From Bordetella parapertussis (GTDB taxonomy: Bacteria > Pseudomonadota > Gammaproteobacteria > Burkholderiales > Burkholderiaceae_B), in NCBI GenBank assembly GCA_945868195.1, contig CAMBLP010000034.1, positions 1 through 16,656 on the forward strand: a DNA stretch of 16,656 nucleotides, given 5' to 3'. Below, piece after piece: positions 1 through 8,612 of the stretch (positions within the stretch are counted from its first letter, which is position 1; the number at the start of each line of letters is the position of its first letter). Both the position numbers and the translations under genes were made by a program. The notes below the pieces were generated by a model. It was not told the origin of the DNA and ran no database searches. It saw only the letters and a list, made by a program, of their open reading frames with translations.

Positions 1-547
<547 letters not shown>

Positions 548-566
548 CTATGGCAGCAGCCTCTCA

Positions 567-625
567 AGCATAGTCGTCGATTATACGGGCTTGAACTCAT
601 CGTTTCAGGTGTGCGTGACTATGCT
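567..625. repeat. 9-bp inverted repeat framing the alaS promoter
   Basis: AGCATAGTC at 567-575 and its exact complement GACTATGCT at 617-625 enclose the whole predicted promoter; the left arm covers the expected transcript start. E. coli AlaRS is known to repress its own gene by binding a palindromic sequence around the start site. A similar operator role here is inference; a 9-bp match in a gap of this size has roughly a few percent probability by chance. Confidence 0.35.
580..608 (-). promoter_or_regulatory. Probable sigma-70 promoter of alaS
   Basis: On the minus strand a perfect -10 hexamer TATAAT (580-585) is preceded, after exactly 17 bases, by CTGAAA (603-608), which matches four of six positions of the -35 consensus. 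The expected transcript start is near 573, giving a leader of about 60 bases before the alaS ATG. The call rests on consensus match and position only. Confidence 0.6.
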
Positions 626-672
626 GGATTATCTTCGACCTCAGTAAAACAGGGTCGGTAACACACTCTCCT

Positions 673-1725
673 TCAGTTTAAACAAAGATAGGTATAAAAA
701 AACTCTTCTTCAGAATGAAAGGGATAACGCCAAGCTGAAATCAACTGGGGTCTATAGCCCTCAGGACAAGAGCAATCGCCCGTTAAGGGATTTCGTCGGT
801 CGATGTTGTCACCCAGTTTCGCATGACAAGCTGAATGCAGACTATCGATGTAGTGACCTCCACCAGTCTTGGTGCTTGTTTGCCAGATACCTGCCTGACA
901 GACCAATAATCCTTTCGTGCTGGACTGCGCGATCAAGCCCTCGCCTTCACACGCGGCCCCCTGCTGCGCGACCGCAGCCAATTGAAGATGTTCCGAACTA
1001 GAAATTCGTCCTGCAGCAGAGAGGGCACTACCTACCGAGATTCTACCCGTCACATTCAAATTGGCGCCTAACTGCACATCACGCAATTCTCCTTGCCTCA
1101 AAAAGGACGCCTGAGCACTAGAGTCGAAAAAACTCTGTAAAACAATCGATCCAATCGGCAACTGCGACATGGCAGGCTCAGGCGGGTTCGGCAAATCCAC
1201 AGCGGGGCCTCGCACGCGCTCCGGAGACAGCTGCGTCACGCTCGCGCCTTGACCTTTAAAGGACGCTAAGATCTTGCCTATACGCGTCATCGTGCTGGCT
1301 TGATGGCCCTGAATGTGTTGCGGTGTCGCAACCGTGAGCGCTTCAAGCTTACAACCTTGTGTCAAACACAAACCATGAGGTTTAAGCACCGTGATACTCA
1401 CGTCATAGTCGAGCGGAGCACGCAAGGAAAACCCCTTAGACAAATGTCCTGCTCCCGCCAACTCGCTGAGTGACGGTCGCCAGATATTTTGGTAATGCGC
1501 TGTGGCCGAACTATTGACAGACAGTCCAGCCAAAAAATCTGCCTGACGCACGAGCATCTGATCGACAGACTCCTTGACGGTGATCAGCCAACGCCCCATC
1601 GCTTCAGAAGCAGCATCCTCAGACTGCTGAACCCAAGTTGTCGCTGACCAAACACCAATCAGAGAAGTCAATGCCGTCACAACGATCATTTCAAATAACG
1701 AAAAACCACACTGCTTCGCACGCAT
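673..1725 (-). CDS. pilV: PilV-like minor prepilin / pilus-tip protein (350 aa)
   Basis: This is a probable minor pilin at the tip of a type IVB pilus, where PilV proteins contact the recipient or target cell. The N-terminus has a short prepilin leader: MRAKQCG followed by FSLFEMIVV, with cleavage expected after Gly7 and the key Glu at mature position +5, then a hydrophobic helix to about residue 30. Residues ~190-245 (IGSIVLQSFF onward, LGANLNVTGRISVGSALS) resemble the repetitive beta region of the PilV constant part. Residues 258-284 (GAACEGEGLIAQ..., GLLVCQAGIWQTS) match the family signature before the variable end. The last 60 residues are cysteine-rich (Cys300, 318, 320, 348; NPLTGDCSCPEGY) and probably form the adhesive tip. 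The ATG overlaps the pilS stop (TGATG), so translation is coupled. R64 PilV has a switchable C-terminus; no alternative segment or recombinase is seen here. The family call is from memory of the sequence pattern. Confidence 0.8.
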   Translation of the reverse strand: MRAKQCGFSLFEMIVVTALTSLIGVWSATTWVQQSEDAASEAMGRWLITVKESVDQMLVRQADFLAGLSVNSSATAHYQNIWRPSLSELAGAGHLSKGFSLRAPLDYDVSITVLKPHGLCLTQGCKLEALTVATPQHIQGHQASTMTRIGKILASFKGQGASVTQLSPERVRGPAVDLPNPPEPAMSQLPIGSIVLQSFFDSSAQASFLRQGELRDVQLGANLNVTGRISVGSALSAAGRISSSEHLQLAAVAQQGAACEGEGLIAQSSTKGLLVCQAGIWQTSTKTGGGHYIDSLHSACHAKLGDNIDRRNPLTGDCSCPEGYRPQLISAWRYPFHSEEEFFYTYLCLN

Positions 1726-2354
1726 CAGCGAATCACGAATTCAAAAATATTACGATCTCCATTCAAACACTGAGCATCCGCCAACAAAGGGTTATAAGGA
1801 GAAATCGGCTCATGCAAATGATCCTTGACTCTGACTGGCCCTCCGCTACCCGATATCGTGACAACCTCTGCAATACGCTGCAAAATGGAAGCTAGACCCG
1901 GACATGCAGCATGATTCACATCATTGAGCGTGAGCAAAAAAGCTGAACCAACAGGTGCGCCGGATAACGCATAGGGCGCGACGCGTATGACGCCTCGACC
2001 CGAAACACCTTGACCACCTAGTCCGTGAGCGACATTTGCGCCAGCCCCCTCCCCCGACACAGCCACGACACTAGAACCGCGCAAAGAGTTTGCCAGTACT
2101 CTAGTATCCACACCCGCATAGGGGCTCGCACCAAAGCCGGTTGTCGTGACCTTGAGTCGCGCAACGAACCGCTGCAGCTCTTCGGCCACTCGGGGAACTT
2201 TGCTTTCCACAACGTAGCCCTGAATCGCGGGAATTCCAACGATAGCGAGCAACATCATGATAGTGGTCACGATAGAAATTTCGATCAGTGAAAATCCATA
2301 CTGACGCCGAAGCTTGGCCTTGTAAGGAAACGCTGTGTTCTTATGGAATGACAT
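1725..2354 (-). CDS. pilS: PilS-like major type IVB prepilin (209 aa)
   Basis: This is the likely major pilin subunit. A 20-residue positively charged leader (MSFHKNTAFPYKAKLRRQYG) precedes FSLIEISIVTTIMMLL, with Glu at mature +5 and a hydrophobic assembly helix at residues ~21-45. The leader length and a mature size near 189 residues suit type IVB pilins, while a Phe at mature +1 is more typical of type IVA. The C-terminal half has two cysteines (NHAACPG at about 150 and DAQCLNG near the end), the usual pair that closes the pilin C-terminal loop. Its glycine-rich middle (GEGAGANVAHGLGGQGVSGRG) is notable. The start at 2354 has an AGGA ribosome site 8 bases upstream. It lies 18 bases after pilR and overlaps pilV by one base. 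Role assigned by prepilin features and by its place between pilR and pilV. Confidence 0.85.
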   Translation of the reverse strand: MSFHKNTAFPYKAKLRRQYGFSLIEISIVTTIMMLLAIVGIPAIQGYVVESKVPRVAEELQRFVARLKVTTTGFGASPYAGVDTRVLANSLRGSSVVAVSGEGAGANVAHGLGGQGVSGRGVIRVAPYALSGAPVGSAFLLTLNDVNHAACPGLASILQRIAEVVTISGSGGPVRVKDHLHEPISPYNPLLADAQCLNGDRNIFEFVIR

Positions 2355-2372
2355 GAAATAGTCCTATAAAAA

Positions 2373-3515
2373 TTAACGTGAATAATGCAAACTCAAAGCC
2401 TGCCTGAGTTCGTCAAAAACCTGGGCATGCCAAAAAGCAATGCCAAAAACAATCAATAAGGCAAACAGCAGCGCACCCCAACGTAAATAGAGTGCTTGCA
2501 TACCGATACACTTGAGCGCGTAGACCTCAGTTCTCAACCGCGTTCTTTGCAACGCTTCATCCAAGCCAAGGGTTCGAGTTAAATCCGTGAAATACCACCA
2601 AATTGCAGGATCAATTAATCCTGTGTCCAACGCATCCGTCGCAGGTGCACCCAGATCCAAGCGCCTCACCATTGCGCACAAATGCCTTTCAAACCAAGGA
2701 GACGCTCCTTGCGTTTGAAGCGAAATAGCATCCCTTAAACGTGCACTGTGGCACCCTCCTGGGCTTAACGTCACCGCGAGCAAGGAGATAAAGCGCAAGG
2801 CATGAACTCTTCTATAAAACGCCCAAGGCCCGATACGATCAGCGAGTTCCCTGAACCCGCCTGTCCAATTTGCAAACGACCAGAGTAACGCCACACCACC
2901 AACAAATAGCCCCATACATACATAAGGCCATACGAAGCTAAGAGCTTCTTCTGTCGCAAACAAAGCCTTTGTCCAAGTAGAAAAATACTCTGGAGGAACC
3001 GCTGCAAACACTTGTCTAAATTGCTTTGCTGTAAAAAATGGAATCGACAACATTGAACCAAATGCCAGCAATAATCCTGCGATGCCTGAAAAGGCTGTCG
3101 TCAGCAACATGGAACGAGCGCGATCAACTAACCTCACAACATTGGCGAGCTGCCGCAGGGTTCTAGTCAGCGCATCTGCACCCGCATACTGGGCAGATTG
3201 GATCGCTAGTAGATCTTCGAGCGGCAATGTAGCGCTCCATGTTGAAAATAAATCACCCCCCACCTGAGGAAAGCGCTCAAGCCATACGCGCGACAAAACA
3301 CCGCGCACGCCCGTCGAATAACGCAAAGCATCGTCTTGGAAAATATTAAGCAATGTTTTAGAACCACCTGTCGCATCAATGAGGTCAGCCAAATACTCGT
3401 AATAATCAGCTCGCTGAGAACGAAATGACCACCCAGCCATATGCACCCAAACGTCTTTCCAAAAGTAAGACCATCGAACTAAGCGAAACGAGCGCATCCA
3501 CTCATAAAGGGGCAC
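2373..3515 (-). CDS. pilR: PilR-like inner-membrane platform protein (T2SSF/GspF family, 380 aa)
   Basis: This is the polytopic inner-membrane protein that links the assembly ATPase to the growing pilus. It has three clear hydrophobic segments, at residues ~138-160 (AFSGIAGLLLAFGSMLSIPF), ~195-215 (WPYVCMGLFVGGVALLWSF) and ~345-365 (WGALLFALLIVFGIAFW), flanking two soluble helical halves (about 35-135 and 230-340) as in the GspF/PilC family. The second half begins with the conserved-looking RRVHALRFISLLAVTLSPGG. The chosen start is GTG at 3515, one base after the pilQ stop, which favours coupled translation; an ATG six codons further in is the alternative and has no better ribosome site. Position after the ATPase gene and before the pilin gene is as in R64. 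Confidence 0.85.
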   Translation of the reverse strand: MPLYEWMRSFRLVRWSYFWKDVWVHMAGWSFRSQRADYYEYLADLIDATGGSKTLLNIFQDDALRYSTGVRGVLSRVWLERFPQVGGDLFSTWSATLPLEDLLAIQSAQYAGADALTRTLRQLANVVRLVDRARSMLLTTAFSGIAGLLLAFGSMLSIPFFTAKQFRQVFAAVPPEYFSTWTKALFATEEALSFVWPYVCMGLFVGGVALLWSFANWTGGFRELADRIGPWAFYRRVHALRFISLLAVTLSPGGCHSARLRDAISLQTQGASPWFERHLCAMVRRLDLGAPATDALDTGLIDPAIWWYFTDLTRTLGLDEALQRTRLRTEVYALKCIGMQALYLRWGALLFALLIVFGIAFWHAQVFDELRQALSLHYSR

Positions 3516-3516
3516 G

Positions 3517-5217
3517 TTAAGACGCTCTCATTAAAGACATCGTGCCGAAGGTTTGTTCAACGGTTCGTGGATCGAGTAAACCAGTCCACACTTTAAAAAG
3601 TGCGCACTGTCTGGCGCTTTTACCCTGCATATTTGAATCCTTGATCGGACTTCTCTTTCTTTGCTCAAACCATCGGTGCAAGGCAAGACCATCTTTCGCT
3701 CTGAGACCCAACAAAAACTCCGGCTCTTGAGAAGGCTCAATAATTTCTGCCGCGACCGTACGACCGGATATACCCACAAGCTCAGGCAAACCCGTGGTGC
3801 AATGCGCGCACCCATGCGGTGATCGAAATCTCAAACGATCACGGGAAAGCTCCGCCTCCTCTTCGAGCATTTGAATCCAACATTCCCTCCACCGCGGCGA
3901 TCGGAGCTGATTATTGGCACAACGCCATGTATCTGATTCAATCACTTGCTCATAGCTTTGCGCACACCCTTGACATAAAAGAGGCAAAAGACACTGAAAC
4001 ACGAGTAATTTCAAAATTCCTGGAGTGGCTAGAAAATCCCTGGGTACACCAATAAAACTCGAAGTCAACCGCTCCGGCACCCAGAGCGCCGACCCAGCAT
4101 GTACTGTCGTATAAAGACTGATCCCAGATCCTGCAAGGTCAGAAAATGCTCTTCCGCCAGCAGCGTCTCTGATTTCTCCAATCAATAAATCATTCATGGC
4201 AGAACGCTTAAAAGCTTTGAGCTTGTTATCAAAAACACTCAAAGCATCTTCATCGACTGATCTGGATACGGTATTTTGGAGAGCATGAGGAATCAAGTAT
4301 TCCGCGGGGTCTTCCAACGTAATCACTTTTCGATGCGTAGGAATCTCACGCAAGAGCGTCGCCAACGTTGTTGATTTTCCTGATCCTACCGTCCCCGCCA
4401 AGACCGTCGCTCCGCCCTGCGTCAGGCTCGCTCTACGTAACGCTGCAATTTGTGATTCCTGATAGCCGAGCTCAGAAAGCTCTGGTGTCAATTCAGTTGA
4501 GTCAAGAATTAATAGTCGTAGACAAACAGAAGGCCCTTGATCCGTGGCCAACGATGCCCAACGCAAACACACTTTCTGTCCTCCTAGCTCACGCGTCACT
4601 CGTCCTTGCTGCTCAATCGTAGGGTCGAAGACAGCACCATTTCCACCCTCAACGTCCATCCAAGTTACGGCGAGCATCGCAAGCATGGTTGCAGTTGGGA
4701 GGCGGGCATAACGATCAGGGCAAACATAACGACCGTCGATCGTAAACAACACTGCGGACTCAGTCTGATTTCGTTTGACATTAAAATGAATATCACTGGC
4801 GCGATGCTCAAGTGCCCAAAGTAGAATTGCACTCATTGCTTGTGACAGAGCACTCCCGTTATTGGACAATTCCTGAATCTGAGTCGACATGGCGCCAGTG
4901 GCGCGAAGAGACTTAGTCACCGCAATCAGCAGAGCGGGAGACAATACAAACAAAGGACTCGAATTCAATCGAAATCCGCGTTTACTGAGCAATTGCAACA
5001 GCGCACTTGTCTGATCATCGTGATAATGCTGACTCAACACAAAGATACCCGCTGAAGCATCACTAAAAAGAACAGGGCACATACGTGAAACCAAACCGAA
5101 CACATCCAGCTCTTTAATCAGTGTTCTCATAAAAGCAGGTACTAGGCTATCGAGCTCGCCTTGTGTTCGAATTTCTCTCAATAGGCGCTCTGGCTGCATT
5201 GATTTCAGACCCTTCAT
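3517..5217 (-). CDS. pilQ: PilQ-like pilus assembly ATPase (GspE/PilB superfamily, 566 aa)
   Basis: This is the cytoplasmic AAA-like ATPase that powers pilus extension. Counting from the ATG at 5217: the SDIHFNV motif at 141-147 (typical of the GspE N2 domain), Walker A GTVGSGKST at 275-283, Asp box ITLEDPAEY at 299-307, Walker B LLIGEIRD at 344-351, and His box TTVHAGSALWVPERL around His373. Two CxxC pairs (CQGC at 415-418 and CAHC at 470-473) form the four-cysteine metal site of GspE/PilB-type ATPases. A TTG seven codons upstream (5238) would lengthen it, but the ATG at 5217 makes an ATGA overlap with the pilP stop, like other junctions in the operon, so I prefer it. No retraction ATPase gene is present in the window; R64-type systems also have an unlinked or absent pilT-ATPase equivalent. 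Confidence 0.92.
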   Translation of the reverse strand: MKGLKSMQPERLLREIRTQGELDSLVPAFMRTLIKELDVFGLVSRMCPVLFSDASAGIFVLSQHYHDDQTSALLQLLSKRGFRLNSSPLFVLSPALLIAVTKSLRATGAMSTQIQELSNNGSALSQAMSAILLWALEHRASDIHFNVKRNQTESAVLFTIDGRYVCPDRYARLPTATMLAMLAVTWMDVEGGNGAVFDPTIEQQGRVTRELGGQKVCLRWASLATDQGPSVCLRLLILDSTELTPELSELGYQESQIAALRRASLTQGGATVLAGTVGSGKSTTLATLLREIPTHRKVITLEDPAEYLIPHALQNTVSRSVDEDALSVFDNKLKAFKRSAMNDLLIGEIRDAAGGRAFSDLAGSGISLYTTVHAGSALWVPERLTSSFIGVPRDFLATPGILKLLVFQCLLPLLCQGCAQSYEQVIESDTWRCANNQLRSPRWRECWIQMLEEEAELSRDRLRFRSPHGCAHCTTGLPELVGISGRTVAAEIIEPSQEPEFLLGLRAKDGLALHRWFEQRKRSPIKDSNMQGKSARQCALFKVWTGLLDPRTVEQTFGTMSLMRAS

Positions 5218-5633
5218 TGAATACGCTGACCAAGACAAAGAGTTTCACGACTCTCTAATTTTTTTAAATGCACACAAGGTGGCGCAATACGCTCCAATAT
5301 GTACTGAACCGATCGTCCCGATAACGGTTGTTGTCTGCGACTTTTGAAAATATGGGGTTCTGACTCAAGCAACATTTCTGCAGTCAACGATTGGCCGACT
5401 CCATAAATCGCGAGCAAGACATTACCTGTGCTGTGTGTCGTCACCGGACCCGGTTGAGTGAGTGGCCCAACAACTTTCTGACGCGCTGAAATCAGCGCAG
5501 CCTGTGTATCTAGCTTCAATAACTCTTCGACGACTGCAGGCGCCTCGGCGCTTACGCGTCCAACATATCCGGCAAGCACGGGGATTGCACTCAGGCAAGC
5601 GAAACTGATATTTCGCAAAGCACGAAGATACAT
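5214..5633 (-). CDS. pilP: PilP-like pilus accessory protein (139 aa)
   Basis: This is a small exported protein in the position of R64 pilP, between pilO and pilQ, and of similar length (R64 PilP is about 150 residues). It has an N-terminal signal or anchor (MYLRALRNISFACLSAIPVL to about residue 29, possible cleavage VSA|EA), then a helical stretch (VVEELLKLDTQAALISARQK) and a compact domain with two cysteines near the end (PPCVHL, ETLCLG). The ATG at 5633 is chosen because GAGG lies 7 bases upstream and because it gives a clean signal sequence; ATGs at 5639 and 5681 would lengthen it, the latter overlapping pilO. In R64 the protein is needed for pilus formation and probably links PilN and the inner-membrane parts; its exact job is not established. 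Confidence 0.72.
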   Translation of the reverse strand: MYLRALRNISFACLSAIPVLAGYVGRVSAEAPAVVEELLKLDTQAALISARQKVVGPLTQPGPVTTHSTGNVLLAIYGVGQSLTAEMLLESEPHIFKSRRQQPLSGRSVQYILERIAPPCVHLKKLESRETLCLGQRIQ

Positions 5634-5640
5634 GCGCATA

Positions 5641-5644
5641 CCTC
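5641..5644 (-). promoter_or_regulatory. Ribosome binding site that selects the pilP start
   Basis: GAGG on the minus strand lies 7 bases before the ATG at 5633. The ATG at 5639 would be only one base from it, so the downstream ATG is the better start. Confidence 0.5.
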
Positions 5645-5658
5645 GCTCGTATAAAAAA

Positions 5659-6987
5659 TTACTTGATATGTTCAAAGACATCTCCTGTCAGACTGATCGT
5701 CAATGCACTGTGGTTGATCCCTTTACCCGTTGCAGACCCAATCTCAAGTTGTAGACTTCGCCAACGTACAGGCACGGACAATCCTCGCAGCGCAGATATC
5801 GAACGCAGAGGGCCTTTGATCGATATCATTCTCCGTTTTATGGGTTTTATGTGTGAAGGCCTTTGCAAAGCAATACCCTGTCGATTAATCGGTGCCGGGA
5901 TTGTGATTTGTGTACCAGTCCCTATTTGAATAGATTCAAATACGGGGGTCACACTTTGCAAGTAACTCAGCCAATCCTTAAGAGATGCTGAAGGAGATGT
6001 CAGTTCAAATAAGCTAGCTGCATCCTGGACTTTCCAACGCATCAACCCATGATCGAGGTCTGGAAACTCGATCGCCCAGCCCTCTGGCTTTGCGACATCG
6101 AGATGTTGACTCAATGCCAATCTATGAGAACGTTGATAGCGTGCAACGCAATGCCAATCCATGCTCGATGGCTCACACGCAATCTGCTTCAACATCCAAC
6201 CGCCAGGACTCACTGGGGCCTGATGCCAAGCCTGGACGACCTTAAAAAGCTGTTCGGGATGATGTATGGGATGCTCGTGCGCAAAACGCTCCAGCACGCG
6301 CTGCCATAAGTCACTGGCACTTTCTTGAGGTAGCGTCCCTGGATCGGAGACGTTATCGTGAGTCCACACTCTAATAAAAAAGACTGCCGCGAGGATCCCG
6401 AGAATTGCAAGCATAAACGAGAGACGTCCGCGTCCCGGCATCCTCTGAAGACGTGTCTGGATATTGATATTTACTCGCATCCAATCCGGCAGATTAGATG
6501 TATCTAACAAGGCATACTTTAGTACCTGAAGATTAGGAAAGCGTTCTTTGAGAACAAGCAGCGCAGCATCGGCTTCGTCCATACTCTCAAACCAACGATC
6601 TGTTTGCGCGAGAACCAGACCACTATTTGCCGCGACGAACCAATACCCGATTGCAGGGACAAAACTGACAGCAGCAATCACGCCCTCCTGATGCGCCGAG
6701 GCAAAAATCGCCGCTGCCGCGTGTAAGGGTCGATTTCGTGCGACGTGCGCATACGAGACGCCCGACTTGTCTTTAGGAACGATACCGCAGCCAACAACTG
6801 CGGCGAGCCCACCCGCAATGAGATAGTGTGTCGCCCTCAGGGATCGGGCCCTTTTACGTCCAAGCTTTGTCGGTTCGCCACCCACAAGTGGCATCCAATT
6901 GAGTCCAAAAACAAGTCCAACACTATCCGAAAGAGGCATCACGTGTGTGCCACGCTGTCCGCTTGAGGTGATTTGTTGAGGCATCAT
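5659..6987 (-). CDS. pilO: PilO-like pilin accessory protein (442 aa)
   Basis: This matches the R64 PilO (pilin accessory protein) type by position and layout: an N-terminal cytoplasmic domain of about 185 residues (AIGYWFVAANSGLVLAQTDR and FPNLQVLKYALL lie in it), one membrane segment at about 189-207 (SFMLAILGILAAVFFIRVW), and a C-terminal periplasmic part of about 235 residues. This bitopic layout resembles PilM/PilN/PilO-like or GspL alignment-complex proteins, and in R64-type systems the protein is thought to help connect the inner membrane to the secretin. The ATG at 6987 shares its first base with the pilN stop (TGATG) and is preceded by GGAGGG at a 6-base distance; a TTG one codon upstream and an ATG one codon downstream are possible but make no real difference. 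Confidence 0.78.
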   Translation of the reverse strand: MMPQQITSSGQRGTHVMPLSDSVGLVFGLNWMPLVGGEPTKLGRKRARSLRATHYLIAGGLAAVVGCGIVPKDKSGVSYAHVARNRPLHAAAAIFASAHQEGVIAAVSFVPAIGYWFVAANSGLVLAQTDRWFESMDEADAALLVLKERFPNLQVLKYALLDTSNLPDWMRVNINIQTRLQRMPGRGRLSFMLAILGILAAVFFIRVWTHDNVSDPGTLPQESASDLWQRVLERFAHEHPIHHPEQLFKVVQAWHQAPVSPGGWMLKQIACEPSSMDWHCVARYQRSHRLALSQHLDVAKPEGWAIEFPDLDHGLMRWKVQDAASLFELTSPSASLKDWLSYLQSVTPVFESIQIGTGTQITIPAPINRQGIALQRPSHIKPIKRRMISIKGPLRSISALRGLSVPVRWRSLQLEIGSATGKGINHSALTISLTGDVFEHIK

Positions 6988-8612
6988 CAAATACCCTCCT
7001 CGACTTGTGCGGTCACAATCATCAAAGTCGTTGTTCGTCCTTGTTTTGCCCGATTCATACCACCAAGCATAAGCGGTGCCTCAGGCGTCAATCGACTGCG
7101 ATCCGACTCATCATGTTTAGAGTCAAAGCCCGAAATCAACATCGGCTGTCCTGCTTTGAGTGCGACCTGCTGGACCGTGCCGTGGCCATCTATCGTGATT
7201 TGCTGAATTTGTAAACGACTGTTCGGCTCTCCTACTACCAACGACTTCAACGGTTGAGCGACCGTATTGTCATAGGCCACTGAAAGCAATATCTGTCCAT
7301 TTTCTTGTGCATCCGGAACAAGAGTTAAAAAAGCGCCTACTGTTTCCTCTTTTTGGCTGATTGACACTGAACCAAAACCGGCACGCTGGACGGAGGGTCC
7401 GTTATCTGCAGGCTGTGTTGATTTAACTTGATCGATATAAGAAAAGGTTGTTCTGACGGCATGTGTGACAGGGCGTCGATTTAATGTCAGGACTGGGATC
7501 GTGACATGACGAAGAACTGTTCCATATTTAGATAGTGCTTTTAGAACAGCTTGACTTCGAACGACCGAAGAAGGACGCGCACTCACCATAGCGGCTGCTC
7601 CTGCCACGGAAGCGCCAGCAAGCGTGCTGGACAAGGATGCAGCGACTTTTCCTTGTTCCCAAAGAGAATCCCAATCCAAACCAAACTCTGCATCTTGATT
7701 CGTGACGAGCGTAATCTCCTCGAATATCAGTCGTACTCGACGGGTTAGGACTCTGTTTTCTCTTTCTAGATATCTGGCGATTTCACCTAATACTTCTGGA
7801 GTATCAGTGATCACGATGGATGTTGAGGCGCCGGGTTGAGCAGCGATGATGGCCGAGCGCGTCAAAAATGGTTCGAGACGTTGCTGAATGGCGAGCAGCA
7901 CATGCTGCTCGGATGCAACAAGCGAGGTGCGAGAGGAGTTATCAAAACCGCCACTCTTGCTATTCGCAGCGCGCCCGAGTCGCGCGTCTGCATGAGCGGA
8001 CAGTGTAAGTGACCGTACATCAAAAACACGCGTCTCGGTGCGGTAAAACTCCAAACCTCGATCGTGATAACGCCATAAAACACCTAAACGTCTCGAAAAA
8101 ATATCCAGTACTTCGGGCAGCGGTCTAGCTCCCATCGGAATCTGAACTTGAGTCGTCCCCGTGCTAACCGTTTGAGTCGAAGATGAACTCAATCGAGGCA
8201 AGAAGTGATCAACCGGCAGCAAGGCCTCTGGCTTGATCCGAACTGGAATATTCGTCGCTTGAGTGATGCGCTCAGCCAACGTTGGTAAATCCACTCTGCC
8301 ATCCCGGTACATAAGCGTCGTGTCGATCTTTGTCCTCAAAGCACTCGGCAAGCTCACCTCTCTAGCCAGTGGTACTGCACGCCCCATCAGCCATGGCTTG
8401 TCAATGCTTTGCGCGCGCGCCTTGTCCTGAGGCGTTCGCGTCGCGATTTCAAATGTTCGATTTTTTTGATCAATCAGATCAGTCGTCTGTTTGACGCGTC
8501 CTTCTTGTTGCTCGAGACGATGCGTCAATGTGCATCCCGAAAAAATACTAAGCGATACAAGCGCTAGAATAAACTCGACCCTGTGTCGATTTTTTTCAAA
8601 CAAATCACTCAT
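6987..8612 (-). CDS. pilN: PilN-like lipoprotein secretin (541 aa)
   Basis: This forms the outer-membrane ring through which the pilus leaves the cell. The N-terminus (MSDLFEKNRHRVEFILALVS, then LSIFSGC) is a lipoprotein signal with the modified Cys at 27. N-domains follow (VDLPTLAERITQATNIPVRI at about 110-130; PLPEVLDIFSRRLGVLWRYH, a short STN-like piece). RRVRLIFEEITLVTNQDAEF begins the central domain, and the C-terminal ~220 residues are the secretin core (RRPVTHAVRTTFSYIDQ, GAFLTLVPDAQENGQILLSV, and the late QVALKAGQPMLISGF). The ATG at 8612 makes an ATGA overlap with the pilL stop and has GAAGG upstream; the longer open frame to 8693 adds only a cysteine/arginine-rich shadow of pilL. 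No separate pilotin gene is visible. This layout is that of R64 PilN and BfpB. Confidence 0.9.
   Translation of the reverse strand: MSDLFEKNRHRVEFILALVSLSIFSGCTLTHRLEQQEGRVKQTTDLIDQKNRTFEIATRTPQDKARAQSIDKPWLMGRAVPLAREVSLPSALRTKIDTTLMYRDGRVDLPTLAERITQATNIPVRIKPEALLPVDHFLPRLSSSSTQTVSTGTTQVQIPMGARPLPEVLDIFSRRLGVLWRYHDRGLEFYRTETRVFDVRSLTLSAHADARLGRAANSKSGGFDNSSRTSLVASEQHVLLAIQQRLEPFLTRSAIIAAQPGASTSIVITDTPEVLGEIARYLERENRVLTRRVRLIFEEITLVTNQDAEFGLDWDSLWEQGKVAASLSSTLAGASVAGAAAMVSARPSSVVRSQAVLKALSKYGTVLRHVTIPVLTLNRRPVTHAVRTTFSYIDQVKSTQPADNGPSVQRAGFGSVSISQKEETVGAFLTLVPDAQENGQILLSVAYDNTVAQPLKSLVVGEPNSRLQIQQITIDGHGTVQQVALKAGQPMLISGFDSKHDESDRSRLTPEAPLMLGGMNRAKQGRTTTLMIVTAQVEEGI
6994..6999 (-). promoter_or_regulatory. 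Strong ribosome binding site of pilO, inside the end of pilN
   Basis: GGAGGG on the minus strand lies 6 bases before the ATG at 6987. It is the strongest ribosome site of the operon and lies within the last codons of pilN. Confidence 0.55.

Noticed and set aside
640..665. Weak CGACC/GGTCG hairpin after pilV as an operon terminator
   Set aside because: The stem is only 5 bp with a 12-base loop and no T-run follows.
850..880. Possible shufflon (sfx) site in pilV
   Set aside because: The bases resemble the R64 site only with an indel, there is no second copy in the window and no rci recombinase.
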